Below are positions 59,738 through 64,000 of a DNA stretch of 64,000 nt, one piece after another. The position numbers and the translations under genes were made by a program. Position 1 is the first letter of the stretch, and each line of letters starts with the position of its first letter. Location of the stretch: the NCBI RefSeq assembly GCF_002095485.1, contig NZ_MLFS01000003.1, positions 62,001-126,000 on the forward strand. Direction: 5' to 3'. Source of the DNA: Pantoea wallisii (GTDB taxonomy: Bacteria > Pseudomonadota > Gammaproteobacteria > Enterobacterales > Enterobacteriaceae). The notes beneath the pieces are model-generated. The model searched no databases and was not told the origin of the DNA. It worked only from the letters and a program-made list of their open reading frames with translations.

Positions 59738-60955
59738 TCACGCGGTGATTAACCAGCGTGCTGACCACGCTTCCCGCAGTGCCTCAGGCGCGCTCTCCAG
59801 CACCACTTCCGTTGCTTCCTGCCAGGCAGCAAAACGGCTGATGGCTTTTTGCACATCATCAAGCAGCAGCTGGCTGAGGCGCACGCCAGGTTCCAGCCAG
59901 AACGCGCGGATAATCAGGCGCTGAGTCTGACGATCCATTTTGGCATCCATACGCGCTTTCAGGGCACCCCGGTGCAGTATCGGCAGCACGAAGTAGCCAT
60001 ATTTACGCTTCTCTGCCGGGGTATAGCACTCAATGCGGTAGTCAAAATTAAACAACTCCAGCGCCCGCCGACGATCCCAAACCACCGGATCAAACGGCGA
60101 CAGGATAGCCGTGTGTGTGGCTGCCACGGGCTTTTCCAGCAAGGCGAGCTGCGATTGATGCAGCCACATCTCCCCTAACTGCTCCACCTCAACCCGCTGT
60201 ATTGCGCCGCGTTCAGCCGCTGCGGCTAGCCAGGTTTTCACCGGCGCCCGCCGGAGCCGATAGTAATCCGGCAGCCAGCTGGCGCGGAAAATGCCCAGGC
60301 TGCGGGCGCTGTGATCCAGCATCAGGTTGACCGCATCGGCTTCACTCAGCGCATGCAGCTCGTCGCGCCACTCAGGCATTACCCGGCTGCGCAGATCGTA
60401 TACACGCTGAAAGTTACGCCGCTCTGTCACCATTAACTCACCGGCGCTAAACAGGTTCTCCAGATGCCGTTTGTGCGGTTTCCATGCCCACCAGCCAGGC
60501 TTTGTGTGCTTGTCATTGGCAAAATCGGCGGCGCGTACCGGGCCATTAAGCGCGATATGTTCCAGCAGTGCGGCGATCTCCTGCTGGTGCTGTTCAACCC
60601 ACTGCTCACTGTATTTCCACCCCAGACGCTGCGGTGTCAGCATCCGGTGACGCAGTAGCGGATAATCTTCGAAGGGAATAAAACAGGCTTCATGCGCCCA
60701 GTATTCAAACAGCGCACCGGAGGCCAGCGTCTGTTCCAGCCACGCTGGCGGGTAGGCTCCCAGCCGGCTAAACAGCACCAGATAGGGGCTGCGCGCAACC
60801 ACATTGATGGTATCGATCTGCAACAGTGACATCTGTCGTATGCTGGCATGGACATCCTCAAAACGCGCACGGCGCCCCGGCGGGCGCAGCAGCCCCTGAG
60901 CCGCGAGATGCAGATGGCGGGCCGTAGAGAGTGAGAGGGACGCACTGTTTTTCAT
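59738..60955 (-). CDS. ycaQ: Interstrand-crosslink DNA glycosylase YcaQ (AlkX)
   Basis: The 405-aa protein belongs to the HTH_42/AlkZ-like family. The catalytic Q-phi-D motif is Gln46-Ile-Asp48 in SLLQIDTINVVARSPYLVLF, the variant typical of YcaQ, whereas AlkZ has Q-phi-Q. Later conserved blocks are EYWAHEACFIP and SPFDPVVWDRRRALELFNFD. E. coli YcaQ unhooks nitrogen-mustard crosslinks. It stands between ycaR and lpxK. Confidence 0.93.
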   Translation of the reverse strand: MKNSASLSLSTARHLHLAAQGLLRPPGRRARFEDVHASIRQMSLLQIDTINVVARSPYLVLFSRLGAYPPAWLEQTLASGALFEYWAHEACFIPFEDYPLLRHRMLTPQRLGWKYSEQWVEQHQQEIAALLEHIALNGPVRAADFANDKHTKPGWWAWKPHKRHLENLFSAGELMVTERRNFQRVYDLRSRVMPEWRDELHALSEADAVNLMLDHSARSLGIFRASWLPDYYRLRRAPVKTWLAAAAERGAIQRVEVEQLGEMWLHQSQLALLEKPVAATHTAILSPFDPVVWDRRRALELFNFDYRIECYTPAEKRKYGYFVLPILHRGALKARMDAKMDRQTQRLIIRAFWLEPGVRLSQLLLDDVQKAISRFAAWQEATEVVLESAPEALREAWSARWLITA

Positions 60956-60975
60956 GACCTCTCCCTTTTTCAGGA

Positions 60976-61977
60976 TTAACGCGAGCGGGCGTCGCGGGCG
61001 GCAGTACAGAGGTGGGTTATATCGTCGAGCAGTGCCGCCAGCGGCGCGCCGGTCAGCTGCGCATCAACCGGCAAATACCACCAGTTAGCGCGCGCAAAGG
61101 CGCGGCACTTCACCGCGTCTTTTTCCGTCATTAGCAAACACTGCCCCTGCTGTGTCAGACGGCTTAACTCCTCTTCGCTGTAAGCATGGTGATCGGCAAA
61201 CGCGATCTCGGCAACAGGCTTTACGCTCTGCTGCTGCAGCGTGCTGAAGAAGCGCGGTGGGTGGCCAATCCCGGCCATCGCAACGATCGGCGGCAGCTGC
61301 TGCAGGCTGGCCGTCTCACCACTTAGCACATTAATTGCCAGACCAGGCTGAAGTGACATGGCGATCTCACCATCCTGCGCGATTCCGCCGTTCACAATCA
61401 CGGCGTTCACACTCTGCAGGCGTGAAGCCCGTTCGCGCATCGGCCCGGCGGGTAGCCACCAGCCGTTGCCAAAACGGCGCACACCATCGACCACCACAAT
61501 TTCGCGATCGCGCTGCAACGCATAGTGTTGCAGGCCATCATCCGTAATGATGACATCCAGATCGTGCGCGGCCAGCAGGGCTTCGACCGCCTGACAGCGT
61601 TTCGGGGCCACCGCGACCGGTACCTGCGTACGCTGCGCAATCAGGACCGGCTCGTCACCCGCCTGCCCGGTGGCGGTTTGCGCCGTCACCAGCAGCGGAT
61701 AATGCTCTGCCTTGCCACCGTAGCCGCGCGACACCACGCCAGGGCGCAGGCCGCGCTGCTGTAACGCCTGCACTAACCAAATGACAACCGGTGTTTTACC
61801 GTTGCCGCCCGCTGTCAGGTTGCCCACCACAATCACCGGTCGCGGCGCATGCCAGCTGTTACGCCAGCCGCGCTGGAAGCTGAGGCGAATCAGCCAGGTT
61901 ATCGCCCCATAAAGCAGGCTCAGCGGCCACAGCAGCAGCCACAGCGGCGAGCGTCCGCTCCAGATACGTTCAATCAT
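60976..61977 (-). CDS. lpxK: Tetraacyldisaccharide 4'-kinase LpxK
   Basis: The 333-aa enzyme has an N-terminal membrane helix ([20 protein letters not shown]) and an unusual P-loop ([19 protein letters not shown], about 50-68) with [14 protein letters not shown] as the Walker B-like region. It phosphorylates the lipid A precursor at 4' on the cytoplasmic face of the inner membrane. It overlaps msbA by 4 bp, as in E. coli; MsbA then flips the finished core-lipid A. Confidence 0.97.
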   Translation of the reverse strand: MIERIWSGRSPLWLLLWPLSLLYGAITWLIRLSFQRGWRNSWHAPRPVIVVGNLTAGGNGKTPVVIWLVQALQQRGLRPGVVSRGYGGKAEHYPLLVTAQTATGQAGDEPVLIAQRTQVPVAVAPKRCQAVEALLAAHDLDVIITDDGLQHYALQRDREIVVVDGVRRFGNGWWLPAGPMRERASRLQSVNAVIVNGGIAQDGEIAMSLQPGLAINVLSGETASLQQLPPIVAMAGIGHPPRFFSTLQQQSVKPVAEIAFADHHAYSEEELSRLTQQGQCLLMTEKDAVKCRAFARANWWYLPVDAQLTGAPLAALLDDITHLCTAARDARSR

Positions 61978-63722
61978 TGACCAAACTGCAGTTTGTGCAG
62001 TTGAGCATACGCACCTCTCTGCGCCAGCAATACCTCATGGGTACCGCGCTCAACGATGCGACCATCTTCCACTACCACGATTTCATCGGCTTTCTCAATC
62101 GTCGACAGACGATGCGCAATCACCAGCGAGGTGCGGTTTTTCTGCAGCTCATCAAGCGCCGACTGAATGGCGCGTTCAGATTCCGTATCCAGCGCGGAGG
62201 TGGCCTCATCCAAAATCAGGATTGGGCAATCACGCAGAAGTGCGCGTGCAATGGCAATACGCTGACGCTGACCGCCAGATAGCAGCACGCCATTTTCGCC
62301 AATCACCGTGTCCAGGCCGTTATCCATCTTTTTGATGAAGTCCATGGCGTGCGCCATGGTCGCGGCCTGCTCAATCTGCTCGCGGGTGTACAGGCCGTTG
62401 CGCGCATAGGCAATATTGTTAGCAATGGTGTCGTTAAACAGGTGCACATTCTGCGAGACCAGCGCCACCTGATTACGCAGTGAACTCAGGGTATATTCAC
62501 GCAGGTCATAACCATCCAGCAGAATCTCCCCCTGATCAATATCGTAGAAACGGGTTAACAGGCTGGCCATTGTTGATTTGCCTGAACCGGAACGGCCCAC
62601 CAGCGCCACGGTTTTCCCGGCGGGCAGCACGAGGTTGATATCGCGCAGTGCCGGGATGTCGCGGCCCGGATAGGTAAAGGTGACATTGCGGAACTCAATA
62701 TCGCCTTTCGCTCGTTCGACTTCACGCTTACCGGTGTCGACTTCCTGCTCGCTATCCAGAATGGTAAACAGCGTCTGGCAGGCTGCCATGCCGCGCTGGA
62801 ACTGCGCATTGACGTTGGTCAGCGATTTCAACGGGCGCATAAGTGCGATCATGGAGGAGAAGACCACGGTGATGGTACCGGCGGTGAGCGTTTCCATGAC
62901 GCTTGGGAAGCTGGCGGCGTAAAGGACAAACGCCAGCGCCAGCGAGGCGATCAGCTGAATGATCGGATCGGAGATGGACGAGGCGGACACCAGTTTCATT
63001 CCCTGCTGGCGCATCCTGTTGCTCACCTGGGAGAAGCGATCGGCTTCAACTTGCTGGCCACCGAAAATCAGTACCTCTTTGTGCCCTTTCAGCATCTGCT
63101 CAGCGCTGGTTGTCACCTGCCCCATGGTGTTCTGCATGTTTTTACTGATGCTGCGGAACCGTTTAGAGACGGTGCGAATCGCCAAGGAGACCAGAGGGGC
63201 CAGCAGAATCAGGATCAGCGACAGCTGCCAGCTGTAGTAGAACATCATGATAAACAGGCCGATGATGGATGCGCCTTCACGCACCACCGTGACCAGCGCA
63301 CTGGACGAGGATGAAGCGACCTGTTCAGAGTCATAAGTAATACGTGATAACAGCGTGCCGGTCGATTGCTGATCAAAGAACGCAACCGGCATTCCCATCA
63401 TGTGGCCGAACAGACGGCGGCGCATGTTCATCACAACATTACCGGAGACCCATGAGATGCAGTAACTGGAGATATAGCTGGTGACACCGCGGATTAACAT
63501 CAGGCCAATAACGGCGAGCGGCATCCAGAGCAGGACGGATTTGTCGGCTTTACCAAAGCCATCATCCAGTAAAGGTTTCAACAGGGAGAGCATTAAGGTA
63601 TCGCCTGCCGCGTTAAGGATCAGCGCCACGGCGGACACAAACAGGCCAGCCTTGTGCGGCGCAATCATCGGCCAGAGTCGGCGGAATGTCTGCCACGTTG
63701 AGAGATCTTTTTCTTGATGCAT
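61974..63722 (-). CDS. msbA: Lipid A-core flippase MsbA
   Basis: The 582-aa ABC exporter half has six membrane helices (to about residue 310). Its ATPase domain carries Walker [12 protein letters not shown], signature [15 protein letters not shown] and Walker [13 protein letters not shown]. It works as a homodimer that flips core-lipid A and phospholipid across the inner membrane. Length is identical to E. coli. It follows comEC by 34 bp. Confidence 0.98.
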   Translation of the reverse strand: MHQEKDLSTWQTFRRLWPMIAPHKAGLFVSAVALILNAAGDTLMLSLLKPLLDDGFGKADKSVLLWMPLAVIGLMLIRGVTSYISSYCISWVSGNVVMNMRRRLFGHMMGMPVAFFDQQSTGTLLSRITYDSEQVASSSSSALVTVVREGASIIGLFIMMFYYSWQLSLILILLAPLVSLAIRTVSKRFRSISKNMQNTMGQVTTSAEQMLKGHKEVLIFGGQQVEADRFSQVSNRMRQQGMKLVSASSISDPIIQLIASLALAFVLYAASFPSVMETLTAGTITVVFSSMIALMRPLKSLTNVNAQFQRGMAACQTLFTILDSEQEVDTGKREVERAKGDIEFRNVTFTYPGRDIPALRDINLVLPAGKTVALVGRSGSGKSTMASLLTRFYDIDQGEILLDGYDLREYTLSSLRNQVALVSQNVHLFNDTIANNIAYARNGLYTREQIEQAATMAHAMDFIKKMDNGLDTVIGENGVLLSGGQRQRIAIARALLRDCPILILDEATSALDTESERAIQSALDELQKNRTSLVIAHRLSTIEKADEIVVVEDGRIVERGTHEVLLAQRGAYAQLHKLQFGQ

Positions 63723-63756
63723 TATTTATTCACGCTGTTTGAAATAGCCGCTCATT

Positions 63757-64000
63757 CTACCTGGAATCGCGTTTGACGCCAAACCACTGATGATACCAGC
63801 GGGGCATTATTTGCTCTCTCAGCCTTTTATCTGCCAGCGCCCGCCCACGATCGCGATATGAAGCTGGCCGGATTGTGCCGTGTCATACCACATATATCCC
63901 TGCTGCCGGTAGCGCTCCACTACTGCTTGTGCCGGCATCCGCCAGGCGTTATAGCGTGCTACAGAGGCCAGCGCGGCTTCACCTGCAACACTACGTAACA
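63757..64000 (-). pseudogene. comEC: C-terminal end of competence DNA-channel protein ComEC (partial, frameshifted)
   Basis: Only the last part lies in the window. One frame reads VARYNAWRMPAQAVVERYRQ, then YDTAQSGQLHI up to GRWQIK and meets a stop at 63819. The next frame continues RLREQIMPRWYHQWFGVKRD to a stop at 63757, as expected from the E. coli C-terminus. One base appears to be missing at 63824/63825. ComEC forms the inner-membrane channel for single-stranded DNA uptake. Identification rests on position upstream of msbA and on these C-terminal motifs. Confidence 0.75.

Overview
The window is a chromosomal segment of a member of the Enterobacterales. Gene order follows the Escherichia coli 22-min region (agp / serT / yccA ... 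ompA ... fabA ... pyrD ... ssu ... pepN ... ompF ... mukB ... msbA / comEC) almost gene for gene, and the proteins are close to but clearly different from E. coli's. The hydrogenase-1 genes that follow serT in E. coli and the elf/ycb fimbrial genes between pyrD and ssu are absent. Together with a GC content that looks to be in the mid-50s, this fits an Erwiniaceae genome (Pantoea- or Erwinia-like); the genus is an inference. I see no prophage, insertion sequence, CRISPR array or recognisable defence system.

Layout. 1-2.4 kb: end of an aldehyde dehydrogenase gene, a periplasmic glucose-1-phosphatase with an unusual Ala/Lys tail, and two tandem tRNA-Ser(UGA) genes. 2.5-12.7 kb: yccA, tusE, acyP, rlmI, hspQ, yccU, yccT, mgsA, helD, yccF-yccS and sxy (membrane quality control, tRNA/rRNA modification, heat shock, methylglyoxal, competence). 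12.9-18.2 kb: sulA with its LexA box, ompA, matP, a Lon-like protease, fabA with a FabR operator, and rmf. 18.4-25.9 kb: a minus-strand run rlmL-uup-pqiABC. 26-29 kb: ycbX, zapC, pyrD. 29-33.2 kb: the one clearly accessory stretch, with a GT2 glycosyltransferase, a polysaccharide flippase and an unrecognised 261-aa protein, followed by 755 bp of dyad-rich non-coding DNA. 33.2-37.5 kb: ssuEADCB (sulfonate sulfur). 37.5-46.8 kb: pepN, pncB, asnS, ompF, aspC, a 106-bp palindromic element, and gloC. 46.9-64 kb: cell-envelope and chromosome genes: mepK, ldtD, mukFEB with cmoM, elyC, ycbJ, kdsB-ycaR, ycaQ, lpxK-msbA and the 3' end of comEC.

Functional themes are the envelope (OmpA, OmpF, LpxK, MsbA, KdsB, LdtD, MepK, ElyC, Pqi), chromosome and division control (MatP, MukBEF, SulA, ZapC) and RNA modification (RlmI, RlmL, TusE, CmoM).

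A caution about the sequence itself: nine genes (rlmI, mgsA, helD, ssuC, aspC, gloC, cmoM, ycbJ, comEC) are each broken by one small frameshift while both flanks remain fully family-like. At least seven look like the loss of one base, usually from a G or C run. I treat these as probable consensus errors, but all nine genes are non-essential in E. coli, so real decay is not excluded.
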